This document shows positions 22,505 through 33,500 of a stretch of 64,000 bases of DNA, piece after piece. The stretch comes from Portunus trituberculatus (Eukaryota > Arthropoda > Malacostraca > Decapoda > Portunidae). Within the stretch, counting starts at the first letter, position 1. Every line of letters starts with the position of its first letter. A model generated the notes under the pieces. That model was not told where the DNA came from. It saw nothing but the letters and a program-made list of their open reading frames with translations, and did not search any database. Location: contig NC_059289.1 of NCBI RefSeq assembly GCF_017591435.1, forward strand, positions 19,389,844 to 19,453,843, read 5' to 3'. Position numbers and translations under genes: made by a program.

Positions 22505-22528
22505 GTGTGTGTGTGTGTGTGTGTGTGT
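22505..22528. repeat. (TG)n array at the 3' end of LINE A copy 2
   Basis: About 24 bp of TG lie between the A2 RT fragment and the LINE 3' terminus (ATTCACCTAGTTG). Confidence 0.95.
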
Positions 22529-22562
22529 ATTCACCTAGTTGTAATTTTACAGGGCCTGGGTA

Positions 22563-25361
22563 TCATACTCGTGTGGCCCCGTCTCCATATCTACACACAT
22601 CCAACTTTTCTTTAAAACTATGCACACTCCTTGCTGACACCACCTCCTCACTCAAACCATTCCACACCTCCACACATCTTTGTGGGAAACTATATTTTTT
22701 CACATCCTTCAAGCATATTCCCTTGGCTATCTTTTTACTATGCGATCTTGTAGTTCTACTTAAGTTTTCCTCTCTCAACATCATTTGCTCATTATCCACT
22801 TCATCCAGTCCATTCAACAGTTTATAAACCTGTATTAAATCTCCTCTTTCTCTTCTTTGTTCCAAGGTAGGCAAATTCATTTCTTTTAATCTCTCCTCAT
22901 AGGTCATTTCTGCCAATTCCGGAACCATTTTTGTTGCCATTCTCTGCAATCTCTCCAACTTCCTTATATGCTTCTTTTATAAGGGGACCAAACCACTCCA
23001 GCATATTCCAATCTTGGTCTAATTACCATACTAATTAATTTCTTCATCATATCTTTATCCATATAATGGAAGGCTAATCCAATATTTTTATCAAATTATA
23101 CGTTTCTCCAAACATCTTATCAATATGAGCCTCAAACTGCCCATGGTCTTGTATTATCACTCCCAAATCCTTTTCCTTTTCCACCTTTTTCAACACTACT
23201 TCTTCACCCATCTTATATGACCCTCTTGGCCATCTTCCACTCTTCCCATCTCCATCACATGACTTTTGCTCAGATTAAATTCCATTTGCCACCTCTTGCT
23301 CCACTCCCAAATCTTATCCAGGTCTGCCTGTAAAATTTCACAATCTTCTTCACTCTTCACACACCTACACAACTTCGCATCATCCGCAAACAAATTAATA
23401 TAACTGTTTACTCCTCTGGCATGTCATTTATATATACCAGGAAAAGTATTGGTGCCAGCACTGAGCCTTGTGGGACTCCACTCTCCACCACCAACCAGTC
23501 CGACCTTGCATCCCTTATTACCGTTCTCATCTCCTCCATCTCAAGTAGTTTTCCATCCACTTTAACACTTTTCCTTTCAGTCCTCCATAAATCTCTACTT
23601 TCCATAACAGTCTCTCGTGAGGTACCTTGTCAAAAGCTTTCTTTAAATCCAAATATACACAGTCCATCCATCCTCTCTCTCCTGTATTTTGTCAACCACT
23701 CTTGAATAAAAGCTCAGTAGATTTGTTACACATGACCTCCCTTTCCTGAAGCCAAATTGATGATCCGATAATAACTTATGATCCTCCAGGAACCGTATCC
23801 AATATTTCTTTATCACCCTCTCACAAATCTTACCGACCACACTTGTTAGAGACACAGGTCTATAGTTAAGAGGCTCTTCCTTACTGCCTCCCTTATAAAT
23901 GGGCACCACTTCAGCTCTCTTCCACTCTACTGGTACTTCCCCCTGTTTCTAATGAGCACCTTATAATATCATATAATGGATCAATCAATTCTTCTCTACA
24001 CTCCTTCAATAATTTTCCTGAAACTTCATCTGGTCCCATCGCTTTATCATCTTTAAGTTCCTCCAACATTTTATATAACTCCTTTTTAGGTATCTTAATG
24101 TCCTCCATTTGCACATTTCCTTGTATATTCTGTGGCTTTACAAACATTGTTTCTTTAGTAAATACTTGCTGAAACCTATTATTTAGCAATTCCGCTATAT
24201 TCTTAGGGTCATCTACTATCCCTTGCTCTCCTTTTAATCTTTCAATGGACTCTTTCTTTTTAAGTTTACCATTTATGAACCTGTAAAACAATTTTGGGTG
24301 TTCCTTACTCTTGTCTACAATATCTTTTCAAATTTTCTTTCTTCCTCCCTCCTTACCCTCACATACTCATTTCTTGCCACTCTATATTTAGTATATTCCT
24401 GCTCTTTTCCATCTTTTCCAAGCCACATCTCTCTTTTCCTTAGCCTTAACACAAGTTGCATTAAACCAATCCTTTCTTCCTTCCTCTCTTGGTTTATACT
24501 TTGGTACAAATTTCATAACTCCTTTTTTATAATATTTCATAAAAATCTCATATTTCTTTTGCACTTCTCTGATTTGTAACATCTCCTCCCAATCTAATTT
24601 TCTGAAATAATTTTTCAAACTTTCTGTGTCCATCTTTCTATAATTCAATCTACCACTCCTGTATGTCTCGTCCTTCCTTCGCTGTGTTGTTGCTATCTGC
24701 ATTTCCATAACCACATGATCACTCTTTCCCAAAGGACACTTGTATTGTATATCTCCACATAGGTACACTTCTCTTGTTAACACCAAATCCAGTCTAGCCG
24801 GTTCATCATCTCCTCTATATCTAGTATTTTCCTTCACCCTCTGTTCCATCATATTTTCCATCATTAGATTAAGAAATCTCTCTCCCATGCTTCTTCTCCA
24901 ACACCACTTACTAGATTTTCCCAATCCACCTCCTTACAATTAAAATCTCCTACTAGTATCACCTTTCTTTTCCAGATAATACACTTTCCAAACTCTGTAA
25001 AGTATCCTTGATCATATTGTCGTATTCCTTAATGTCCAAGAATTTGTTTTAGGAGGTACATAGGTCACCATAATTATTAATTCTTTTCCATCACTTTTTA
25101 TCCTTATGCTTATCACTTCTGCGTTGTTCTTCCCATACCAAACCTTATCCACATTTATTTATTTCTTCGTCATAATCATAACTCCTCCTCCACCTTTACT
25201 CTCCTATCCTTTCTCCATATATTATATTTATTATCCAAATTTATCTTTGTTTTTTCATGCAATTTTGTCTCAGTCAAACACACGATATCAGGCTTCTCCA
25301 CTATCATATAGTCTTGCAATTCCAATCTACTTGACAGTATCCCATCTATATTAGTATACAT
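22563..25361 (-). pseudogene. LINE A copy 2 ORF2: endonuclease and reverse transcriptase, broken
   Basis: The endonuclease starts at MYTNIDGILSSRLELQDYM (25361) and has KSDHVVMEMQ later. RT shows MVPIYKGGSKEEPLNYR, SDHQFGFRKGRSCVTNL, SGVPQGSVLAPILFLVY and MFADDAKLC with the F-A-DD box. The C-terminus (22958-22563) has RMATKMVPELAEMTYEERL. It is split by about eight frame breaks. Confidence 0.9.
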
Positions 25362-26406
25362 TACGGTCCACCCACTGCTCCTCTAGGGGTTCCTCCGTAT
25401 TCCTTCTTTCCATATACCACTTTCTGACTCTCTCTCCTATAACTCTCCAAAAAAACTTTTCTCTTTCCTCCTCAGACTGCTCATCATTTTTCCTTCTCGC
25501 CTCTTCCACCAATTCCTTATATCTTCTCCTCTCTTCCTCATTTCTATTCTTTCTCACAAACACCTCTTTACAACCTTCTATCTCTCTTAACTTTGATGTT
25601 CTATATAGGACATCCTCCTTAGATTGTTGTGACTTCAGTACTACTTTAATCGGTCTGTTCACTCCCTCCTTATACGGACCCAGTCTATGGATCTCTTCCA
25701 CTTCTTCTTGTAGGTCTTTTTTTTCATCATCATTTAGATTTTTGAACAGATCTCTTACCGTTTTCAATTCTTCCTTAATTCTCTTCGGCTTATATGTTAT
25801 ATTTTGTTCTTTCATCCCAAATATTAACACACTCTTCTTCTTTTCTGCTATTTCCCTTATCAATGTTTCCTTATTCTTCATAACATTAACCAGTTCCTTA
25901 GACCTTTCTTTTTTGTCTTCCTTCAACTGATCTTTAATTATTTCTTGCAATCCAACCATCTCTGCTTCCCTCGACTCAGTCCATTGTGTTTTCTTCAGTT
26001 CCCATTCCCTTTCAAGACTTTCATTCTGCTCACTAATCATTTCCTTAAAGTCATCTTTCTCCTTTACTACTCTCTCCATTTTCTCCTCCAACCATCTCTT
26101 GTATTTTTCAATCTCCACCTTCAAATGCGCATTCTCATCCACCAATCGTTTTTCATTTTCCTCCAGTCTCTTAACTCTTTCCTTCAAAGCCTTGCGGAAT
26201 TCTCTATCCTGCTCCTCCTCACTCCTCTGAACTTTTAATTCCTTCACTAACTCCTCAAATCTCTTCTCCAACATCACCAATCTACCTTGCATTGTTGCCC
26301 CTGTTGAAGCTGGACTCATGCTTTGACTGGCCACTTTCGGTTTTGCTCCCTTGGCCTCATCAACATATTTTGAATTTGGTAATTTATTCCTTACCGGTCT
26401 ATCCAT
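25351..26406 (-). CDS. LINE A ORF1 protein: coiled coil plus RRM-like domain
   Basis: The 351-residue frame is open. Residues about 40-190 are a long coiled coil (RFEELVKELKVQRSEEE, EKYKRWLEEKMERVVKEK). Residues about 195-290 look like an L1-type RRM: KKSVLIFGMKEQNITYKP, then RPIKVVLKSQQSKEDVLYR and CKEVFVRKNRNEEERRRYK. A basic C-terminal region follows. The end overlaps the start of the endonuclease region in another frame, so the natural ORF1 stop or a fusion is uncertain. The expected role is RNA binding and chaperone activity in the LINE particle. Confidence 0.75.
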   Translation of the reverse strand: MDRPVRNKLPNSKYVDEAKGAKPKVASQSMSPASTGATMQGRLVMLEKRFEELVKELKVQRSEEEQDREFRKALKERVKRLEENEKRLVDENAHLKVEIEKYKRWLEEKMERVVKEKDDFKEMISEQNESLEREWELKKTQWTESREAEMVGLQEIIKDQLKEDKKERSKELVNVMKNKETLIREIAEKKKSVLIFGMKEQNITYKPKRIKEELKTVRDLFKNLNDDEKKDLQEEVEEIHRLGPYKEGVNRPIKVVLKSQQSKEDVLYRTSKLREIEGCKEVFVRKNRNEEERRRYKELVEEARRKNDEQSEEEREKFFWRVIGERVRKWYMERRNTEEPLEEQWVDRNVY

Positions 26407-26733
26407 TTTTCCTTACTTTTCCTGGGAACATGTGGGTGTGTGGTCACTGGGGGCCAGGCCTGGTAGTTACGTGTGTGGTTGGATACGTTGGTGGCTGCTA
26501 TGGCTGTCCTTTGTGGGTTCCCGCTCTGTCATTTGGAGTGTGGAGGTTCTCCCACCTCCGATCACTCCCATGTACACGTCACCAGGCTACGTTCACTCTG
26601 TACTCTCGTTCCCTCGCTCTGGTCGCCCCTCTATAGCAATAACTATTCTCACTCAAGCATATTGCTTAGCGTGTGGAGTGTTATTTAGATGCCGTTCATG
26701 CGCAGGAGGCACGTCCGTTCTCAACGGAGCGCG

Positions 26734-26734
<1 letters not shown>

Positions 26735-26766
<32 letters not shown>
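26735..26766. repeat. (TG)n array at the 5' end of LINE A copy 2
   Basis: About 32 bp of TG directly follow the LINE 5' terminus (…GGAGCGCGGAG). A less regular TG-rich stretch extends to about 26790. Confidence 0.95.
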
Positions 26767-26767
<1 letters not shown>

Positions 26768-26848
26768 ATGTGTTTGTGTGTGTTTCACTGTTTGATCTGC
26801 TGCAGTCTCTGACGAGACAGCCAGACATTATCCTACGGAACGAGCTCA

Positions 26849-26856
26849 GAGCTCAT
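26849..26856. repeat. hAT target-site duplication, left (GAGCTCAT)
   Basis: A perfect match to 28015-28022. Confidence 0.95.
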
Positions 26857-27242
26857 CAGTGTTGCCAAGTTGGCGCGAAATGCGCTAGTTCTGGCGCATT
26901 AGCGTTACAAACAGCGCGGTAATTTTGTGATTAGCGCATAGCGCATTTTCTAGTGCATTTTAAACGGATTTGGTGCATGATCTAGCGCAATGATATTGAG
27001 TCAAAATAAAAAAATTAATTCTGCATAAATTAGTATATTCTACAGTGGATATACCAGTGACAGAACGCTGTAGGAGCGCTACATTGACAACACTATGCAG
27101 CAGCACCAGGCTGGATCCGTAAGTGACTGGTACGTTACGAGTATTGTACTTGTATAGGTGTAGGAACGAGGTCTGGTAGCGCCTTGACGGTCTCAGTTAC
27201 ACGTTCTTTACCGAACTAGTTGGTACACGTGGTCCAGTAGAA

Positions 27243-27725
27243 ATGGGTCCAACATACGCTCAAGCGTACAGAAAGAGCTGGGAATCTATCCCAGACTTGA
27301 AGGACTGGCTGAGGCCTGTGGAGAAAGATAAGACTAAGGCGTACTGTCTTTATTGTAAATGTGAAATAACGGCAAAACTCAGTGACTTACGAAGGCATAC
27401 CAGCTCTGTAAAGCACGTTCGAGCAGCGGAACCTTTTTCTAGTTCGAGGCAAAGAAAAATACCATTTTCACAAGTCAGTGACAGTCAACGCCAGTCAACT
27501 AGTCAAGCAGAAGGACGACTGGCTATGGTGATTGCTGAACATACGTCCTTCCTGACGGTGGACCATGTATCAGAAGCTTGCAAAGTGATGTTTAGTGACA
27601 GCAGTGCAGTGAAAAATCTTAAGTTACATAGAACCAAATGCAAAAACATCATCGTAAATGTCTTGGCACCTTACTTTATGAAAAACCTAAGGGAAGACAT
27701 AGGTAATGAAAAATACAGCTTTTAG
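27243..27725 (+). pseudogene. hAT transposase N-terminal fragment with BED-like zinc finger
   Basis: The 160-residue frame starts MGPTYAQAYRKSWESIPDL. It has a BED-type finger AYCLYCKCEITAKLSDLRRH...H (C-x2-C ... H-x5-H) at about residues 37-57. It then has EHTSFLTVDHVSEACKVMF, which resembles the region before the catalytic domain in this hAT group. It ends at a stop before the (TA)n array. All catalytic residues are lost. In the intact family this part binds the terminal repeats. Confidence 0.8.
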
Positions 27726-27793
27726 CTTAGTACGTTATATAATAATGCAAAACGACGAAAATATAGCACATAAAGATGATGGCCGCATTACTC

Positions 27794-27796
<3 letters not shown>

Positions 27797-27880
<84 letters not shown>
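27797..27880. repeat. (TA)n microsatellite inside the hAT element
   Basis: About 84 bp of TA lie at the internal deletion junction of the hAT element. Confidence 0.95.
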
Positions 27881-27884
<4 letters not shown>

Positions 27885-28014
27885 CCATGCTCTTCATCAG
27901 ATATTGGAGGACTTGGACCAAGAAGAAGACACCGTGAGAAAGCTTTCTAGCGCATTCTAGCGCATTTTAGACCTCAATATAGCTCATTCACGCCGGTTAC
28001 ATTTGGCAACACTG

Positions 28015-28022
28015 GAGCTCAT
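28015..28022. repeat. hAT target-site duplication, right (GAGCTCAT)
   Basis: A perfect copy of 26849-26856. Confidence 0.95.
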
Positions 28023-28056
28023 TATTTCCGATCTTCGGTGGTGAGAAATGTGAAAT

Positions 28057-29397
28057 GTGAGGAAGCAGAAGAATGGGAAGGCAGCAGGGCTGGATGAGAT
28101 ACCGTATGAAATGTACAAAAATGGAGGAGAAGTAGTGATTGATAGGATGACTGAGTTGTTCGACCAGGTGTGGGAGGAGGAGAGAGTGCCAAGAATGTGG
28201 AATAAATGCAGGGTGACCTTGCTGCATAAGGGAGGATATAAGAGTAAGAATGAGTTGAGGAACTACAGGCCGATTGCGTTAGTTAACACAGTAGGCAAAG
28301 TGTTCAGTGCGGTGTTGAATGAGAGATTGTGCAAATGGATTGAGAGAGTTGGAGTATTAGGCGAAGAGCAAAATGGATTCCGAGTGGACAGGAGAGCAGA
28401 AAACAATCTGTTTGTGGTGAATGAATTGATTGAGAGAAAGAAAAGGGATGGTAGCAAACTATACTTAGGTTTCCTAGACATAGAGAAAGCATATGATAGG
28501 GTAAACAGAGAAATGCTAGGTAGGGTGTTAGAAAAGATTGGGTTAAGTGCAAAGATAGTTAACATAGTGAGAAGTATGTATGTGGATACAAGAGCTAAGT
28601 ATAAACTAGGGGATATAGAGACAGACTGGGTGAAGAGTGAAAGAGGAGTTAGGCAGGGTTGCATATTATCACCAACCCTCTTTAGCTTATATACAGAAGA
28701 ATTGGCTGCTAGAATGAGGAGAATGAATGCAGGTGTAAATGTGGGAAATGATAAGATAGGTGTGCTCTTGTATGCAGATGATGTTGTAGTCATGAGTGAG
28801 TCGGCAGAAGAGCTACAGAGTATGCTTGATGTAGTAGATGGGTATGGAAGAGATTTTGGAGTGAGATTTAGTAGTGAAAAGAGTAAGGTAATGGTTGTGA
28901 ATAGGTCAGAGGATGAGAGGAACCATGTGTGGAGATTAGGAGTGAATAAGGTGCAGCAGACAGATGAATATAAGTATCTGGGGATGTGGATGAGTCTGGA
29001 TGGCTGTGTAAAGATTAAGAATGAGAAGATAAGTATGGCAAATCAGTGGGTAGGTCGTCTAGGAAGTGCAGCAAGGATGAGGGCGAGTAAATATGACGTG
29101 CTGCGAGAAGTTTGGAAGAGCGTGGCTGTTCCGAGCATCATGTATAGTATGGATGTGATTGCTTGGAATGAGAGTGAACTAGATAAGTTAGAAATAGGGC
29201 AGAATAGAGTTGCAAGAATGGCACTTAATGCACCTAGATATGCAGCAGTAGAGGCCCTTAGGGGTGATATGGGTTGGAGTACTTTTAGAGAGAGATATGT
29301 GAAAGCGACCCTAAGGTATAAGGCTAGGTTAGAACGAATGAATGTTGCAAGGATAGTGAGAAAAGTGTTTCTGTGGAATGTCAGGAGTAGCAAGTGA
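28057..29397 (+). CDS. LINE C reverse transcriptase (partial)
   Basis: The 446-residue frame is open and starts without a genuine ATG (GTG at 28057), as expected for a 5' truncation. RT motifs occur in order: GKAAGLDEIPYEMYKNGG, RVTLLHKGGYKSKNELRNY, GEEQNGFRVDRRAEN, LGFLDIEKAYDRVNRE, RGVRQGCILSPTLFSLY and LLYADDVVVMS with the catalytic YADD. It ends at TGA at 29395-29397. A shifted frame carries the rest of the protein. The length and lack of internal stops make this one of the younger RT remnants in the window. Confidence 0.88.
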   Translation: MRKQKNGKAAGLDEIPYEMYKNGGEVVIDRMTELFDQVWEEERVPRMWNKCRVTLLHKGGYKSKNELRNYRPIALVNTVGKVFSAVLNERLCKWIERVGVLGEEQNGFRVDRRAENNLFVVNELIERKKRDGSKLYLGFLDIEKAYDRVNREMLGRVLEKIGLSAKIVNIVRSMYVDTRAKYKLGDIETDWVKSERGVRQGCILSPTLFSLYTEELAARMRRMNAGVNVGNDKIGVLLYADDVVVMSESAEELQSMLDVVDGYGRDFGVRFSSEKSKVMVVNRSEDERNHVWRLGVNKVQQTDEYKYLGMWMSLDGCVKIKNEKISMANQWVGRLGSAARMRASKYDVLREVWKSVAVPSIMYSMDVIAWNESELDKLEIGQNRVARMALNAPRYAAVEALRGDMGWSTFRERYVKATLRYKARLERMNVARIVRKVFLWNVRSSK

Positions 29398-29444
29398 GGG
29401 AAGAGGTGTGTCAGGCTGGTAGCAAAGAGTGGGTTAGTAAGTAA

Positions 29445-29843
29445 TTGGGTTTTCAACAGGTAGAAGGAAGACATTTAGAGAGAGACTGGAGTATGATTGT
29501 TAGAAATGGAGAAGGTAGAGAATGGGATGTAAGGAAGTGGAAGAGTGAGATAGACAGAGTAGTGAAAGGTGTGGGACTGGATGACTGGAGAAATAGGATG
29601 GAGCAAAAGAGTACCTTGGTATGGTATAGAGAGAAAGAGGCCCCAATGTATGAAAAGTGGTATGAGGGAAGCCTGGGTGGTGATCTTCTCTTCCGAGCTA
29701 GGGCACAGTGGATGGATGTGAATGCAAGGAATTATAGATGGTCTGAGTCCCGCAGCAAAGTGTGCCAGATGTGTGACTTGGGAGAGGATGAGACAGTGGA
29801 ACATGTGGTGCTGGAGTGTGAAGTATGCCAGAGACAGGTATGA
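29445..29843 (+). pseudogene. LINE C C-terminal Cys/His region
   Basis: The frame continues the RT protein after a stop and a frame change. It holds VKGVGLDDWRNRMEQKS, LLFRARAQWMDVNARNYRW and the finger CQMCDLGEDETVEHVVLEC (CX2CX9HX4C). Similar fingers close many LINE ORF2 proteins and help bind RNA or DNA. The frame runs on to 29843, shortly after this motif. Confidence 0.8.
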
Positions 29844-30140
29844 GATGATGCAAGTGGTGCTGAGTGAGCTGGGGCATGACAGAGTGGAGATGACAGGAAG
29901 GGAATGGATGGTGGTGCTGCTGGGACTTTGTGGGGAGGATGATTGAGGCTGTAAAAGAGTTCCTGGAGAGAATGTGGCATGCCAGATGCAGGAACTAGTG
30001 GTGTGAAAGATGGTGATTGCCCTCTTTGTTGTCTGGTGTTCTTTATGTTCCCTACAGGAGCTGCCGATACAAAGGCCTGACCCAGAAGAAATTCTGCGTC
30101 ACCTGTACCATCAAGATCAAGATCAGGATCAAGCTGTCTT

Positions 30141-30559
30141 CTTGAGGAAGGCACAGACAACATGAATAACACGGAAGGGATGGACTCAAGCAGGATATCC
30201 ATTCAAATGCTGTCACCTTGGCCAGCGGGAACGGCGGACTAATAATACCAACCCAATACCAAATACTTTATCATGCTGTATTACGACAATGATGCAATGA
30301 TACAAAGATATTTTGTTAGAGGGTGTAGCTGTGCATTCCAATCATTACATAAATATGTAACCATAAACATTTTTTATATGATGTTACTCACCTGGTTAGC
30401 CACCCTTAGCTCCCAGACCAGAAAAATACAACGAAGAGTAGGAAAAAGGTAGCTAGGAAAATGGATACGCCAGGCAACTTTAGATGTAGATTACTGGATG
30501 ATTGTAACAAACTGTGAGTGGACTGGAATGTGTACCCATTGAAACTGTTCAGAAACGCA
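30141..30559. other. No gene recognised
   Basis: A/T-rich sequence after the LINE C tail. No recognisable coding motif or terminal repeat was seen. Confidence 0.5.
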
Positions 30560-31190
30560 GGATATATTATTTTGCAGCAAACAGCAGCACATGTGTGTAT
30601 GCATATTACTCCATAAAGGCGTACAGAATGTCGCCTAAATGACTGTGAAGGGCTGATCTGAAGGATGGCAGCGAGTTCAGAGCAACAACATGGTCAGGCA
30701 AAGAATTCCATAAACGGACACACCGGAATGAGAAAAATCAAGATCTAATCCACTGAACTGTACAGGTGAGCTAATTTAAAAACGGTGTCCACGAGTATGT
30801 GCATGTGGTATTGTGATGAATAAATCTTCGGGAGAGATAGAACACTCATTGGAAGATCTTCCAGTACTTTATTATGTCAGCACGAGTAAGGCGTCCATGT
30901 ACAGAGTAGAGGTCAAGAGCTAACAAACGCTCTTTGTAGGAGAGTCCAGTCATTCCGTCTATGTGTCGAGTCCACGACCTCTGAACACTTTCTAGCATCT
31001 TTAGGTCTCCAAGATAACATGTGTTCCATAGGCATGAACAGTATTCTAGTAGTGGTCTTACATGTGTAATAAACAGATTTAGCATAAAATTCTGTGATCT
31101 ACAAATAGTTGCTTTTAGTAAATTTGCTGCCAGACCTGCAGCCTTGTTAGCTGTAGTTTTTATGTGCATGTGGAAGCGTAAAGAAGTGTC
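30560..31190 (-). pseudogene. CR1/L2-like reverse transcriptase C-terminal fragment
   Basis: The frame 31169-30846 reads LFITHVRPLLEYCSCLWNT, LESVQRSWTRHIDGMTGL and SYKERLLALDLYSVHGRL, the thumb/C-terminal region of CR1/L2 elements. Downstream broken frames continue with RCVRLWNSLPDHVVALNSL. Only the 3' third is present. Confidence 0.8.
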
Positions 31191-31555
31191 AAAGTGTTAA
31201 GAGAGAACTACTTTGCCAGTGCGTGGATGTATAAATGTGTGCTGCATTTCCGGGGTGCCAAATTCGTTTCAGTTGCTGCGCGCTCATCAAGTTGATTTAT
31301 CACAATATGAGGTCATTTTCATTAGTAATTAGGCATAGAATATTAAATAACGTATGTATTGTATTGTAATGTTACATATTTACCTTAGTTATTCAGAGGC
31401 AAACGTTCAGAGTACGTGAAACAAACTCTTTTCTGCTAGACGCACTATACAAACAATAAACACAACAATCACAAACCTGAAAAAAGCCGCTCATGTGGGG
31501 CTCGCAAAAGTTTGCTTCTGGGCAGAAAAACGCGCACCTAGTTCAAAACAATAAG

Positions 31556-31814
31556 TGTCAGCAGCAGCTCGTCTTCCCTCGCTCTACATGCCACCAGAAC
31601 GCCCTGCAATGTCGCCTATCATTGCTAAGTAGACCAGGAAGTCTCTTACTCTCGAAGTGAAGCTGGATATTATTCACAGACTCGAGACGAGAAAACTGAT
31701 TGCATTGCTTGCCGCCATCTTGACTCCATCTACTGTCTACCATTTTCAAGTCAGCAGACTATTAAGAAGGCTGGTGAGATCATATCTTCCTTGCAAGCTA
31801 AAAAAAATAAAAAA

Positions 31815-31847
<33 letters not shown>

Positions 31848-32281
31848 AAAAAACACCTGAACTCGTGATTCTGCAATGGATAAAATGGAAAGCCTTGTGG
31901 AAATGTGGTACATAAGTTTTTGTATGCGGTACAATGATGCGCCCTTTGTTTACATTCCACAGGTTGCCAGCTAACGTATTTTCCGCTCCACTCTCCCTCC
32001 CTTCATAAATTTAAGATCATCAACATTATAAAGTTACTTACATACATACATTAGTGTACATTATAATGACTTAGTCTTAAATTAAACTGCTTAAATGTTT
32101 AACTTCATAATTTTTACTTTCATTAAACCTTTTACTGTACTATGATGTACTCGCTTTGTTCACTCTTAATGGAAGCTCAGGTCAGGGGTTAAACTTGTTA
32201 TAATTGGTTCGCTTAATGAAAATTCGCTTAACGGAGTTTTTTTTTAAGAACATAACCCCTTCGTTAAGCGGGGGTTGCCTG
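31556..32281 (-). mobile_element. Tigger/pogo-like element, copy 1
   Basis: On the minus strand it begins CAGGCAACCCCCGCTTAACG (32281 downward). It is homologous over about 700 bp, in opposite orientation, to 48678-49340. It contains no transposase frame. An A-rich AAAAAT tract (31798-31852) is an internal expansion absent from the other copy. Tigger-type assignment comes from the CAGGCA terminus and the neighbouring TA. Confidence 0.75.
31798..31855. repeat. A-rich (AAAAAT)n tract
   Basis: A simple A-rich expansion inside the Tigger-like copy 1. Confidence 0.85.
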
Positions 32282-32284
<3 letters not shown>

Positions 32285-32354
<70 letters not shown>

Positions 32355-32362
32355 TTTTTTTT
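32285..32362. repeat. (TA)n followed by T26
   Basis: A TA array (about 32285-32336) and a run of T (to 32362) abut the terminus of the Tigger-like copy 1. Confidence 0.95.
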
Positions 32363-32449
32363 GTAAGGTGTTAAATAATGACAATATTTCGAAGATTTAT
32401 AATAGTTTGTATAAATAAGACCTTGTAGCAAAAATTGTTTCTGAAATTA

Positions 32450-32455
32450 TTTATT
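32450..32455 (-). promoter_or_regulatory. Candidate polyadenylation signal of the collagen gene (AATAAA)
   Basis: The first AATAAA that I see downstream of the collagen stop on the minus strand, about 650 bases away. Position and motif are suggestive only, because the region is A/T rich. Confidence 0.3.
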
Positions 32456-33101
32456 TTCTAAGAATTTTTCCTCTTCTTCATATGAAAAATAATAGGTAAT
32501 GAAGTTACAAAATTTGTGGTTACTACTTAATAATCTGACTATATACAATATTTTCTCTCTTAAAGGTAGAAAAGTAAACACATTTACACTGGTATCATAT
32601 ACAATATGGCAGTGAATAGAAACTATAACTTAAGAGATAAGAAGTACCTTGACATATAATACTTGGCATGTTGTCCTACCAGCACCTTTCTGTGCTACAC
32701 TGAGTACCAGGTGGAGCTGGAGGTGGGAGTGGCAGGATAAACTTTACACTCTGAACTGATGTAACAGACTATTTTTACTAAATTTCAAGGCCAAAGATCT
32801 ACCTAATTTTACTGTGCTATAAGTATAAATAGGCATTTGCAAAACTTTGCAACAATTATGGTCAAAGCAAAATAGTACATTAATTATGAATTATGATAAC
32901 CAATAAGATTATATCACTAGCATAATGACTAAAATCTTGCCAAACAGCGAGACACTTATTAAGACCACAATGAACAGGACTTTGCACATACTCTCAGTAC
33001 TGCACATATGCACAATGCTGCTATAAACATGCAGCATTCAGTAATTAATTTTCAACTTAACCATTAAGGTGAGTCTGTGTTACTATAATTTATACAATAA
33101 C
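32456..33101 (-). other. Probable 3' UTR of the collagen gene
   Basis: Unique-looking A/T-rich sequence between the collagen stop and the candidate polyadenylation signal. No transposon or coding motif was seen. Confidence 0.35.
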
Positions 33102-33500
33102 TTAACCTCTAAAGTAGTCGTCTCGGCGATCACCTACATTGGGGAAGGGAAAGGGACTACGATCAGGATAGGGGTCAGGACGAGGACGATACCCATCTGT
33201 CCTGTAATTGGGTGGGGGGGTGACTGGTGGGGGAAGGATGGAACCTCTCCGCCGCTTCATGCAGGTGTTGCAGCGACTCACTCGTGACTTCAGGTTTCCG
33301 GCCTTGAGTGTCTGTTGACGAGGCTTTTGGAATTGTTGCTCCAGCTCGATGGTAGCCAGCCAATAAGAGAAAGCAGAGGGGAAGAGGTTGCAGCGGCCGT
33401 GACCTGTGCACTCAATGAATGGGTTAGAACGGAAGTCCTCAAGGCATGATCCAGGAGAGATAAGAGACTGGCCAGATCCTTCTGCTCCCGAATCTGTGTG
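33102..33500 (-). CDS. Collagen IV terminal exon: NC1 end plus C-terminal extension
   Basis: The exon encodes HTDSGAEGSGQSLISPGSCL, FIECTGHGRCNLFPSAFSYW, TLKAGNLKSRVSRC and NTCMKRR. The frame then continues for about 48 residues (VTPPPNYRTDGYRPRPDPY and FPNVGDRRDDYFRG) to TAA at 33102-33104. Vertebrate chains end within a few residues of the last cysteine, so the tail is an addition. Acceptor GTCCTACAG. Confidence 0.95.
   Translation of the reverse strand, partial: HTDSGAEGSGQSLISPGSCLEDFRSNPFIECTGHGRCNLFPSAFSYWLATIELEQQFQKPRQQTLKAGNLKSRVSRCNTCMKRRRGSILPPPVTPPPNYRTDGYRPRPDPYPDRSPFPFPNVGDRRDDYFRG

Larger units (their letters stand above)
22529..26734 (-). mobile_element. LINE A copy 2 (CR1-like), full length
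   Basis: A 4.2-kb minus-strand LINE runs from a 5' UTR (26734-26407) through an intact ORF1 (26406-25351) and a broken ORF2 to a short 3' end. Both ends meet (TG)n. It is colinear with copy 1 (7011-10827 plus 16408-16745), which supports the element boundaries. Confidence 0.92.
26857..28014 (+). mobile_element. Second hAT transposon, deleted, with subterminal GCGCAT repeats
   Basis: The 1158-bp element begins CAGTGTTGCCAAGT and ends with its inverse (ATTTGGCAACACTG). It is flanked by a perfect 8-bp duplication. Many copies of AGCGCA/TGCGCT crowd both ends (26880-26995 and 27945-27972), as in hAT subterminal transposase-binding sites. It carries only the N-terminal BED region. A (TA)n array occupies the place of the rest. 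Confidence 0.95.
28023..30140 (+). mobile_element. LINE C, 5'-truncated
   Basis: A plus-strand LINE with RT, a C-terminal Cys/His region and a 3' end carrying a degenerate (ATCAAG)n tail (30110-30137). The 5' end is lost at the hAT insertion or just beside it. Related 3' ends occur at 34003-34170 (+) and 49378-49555 (-). The clade was not resolved; the RT looks more L1/RTE-like than CR1. Confidence 0.88.
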
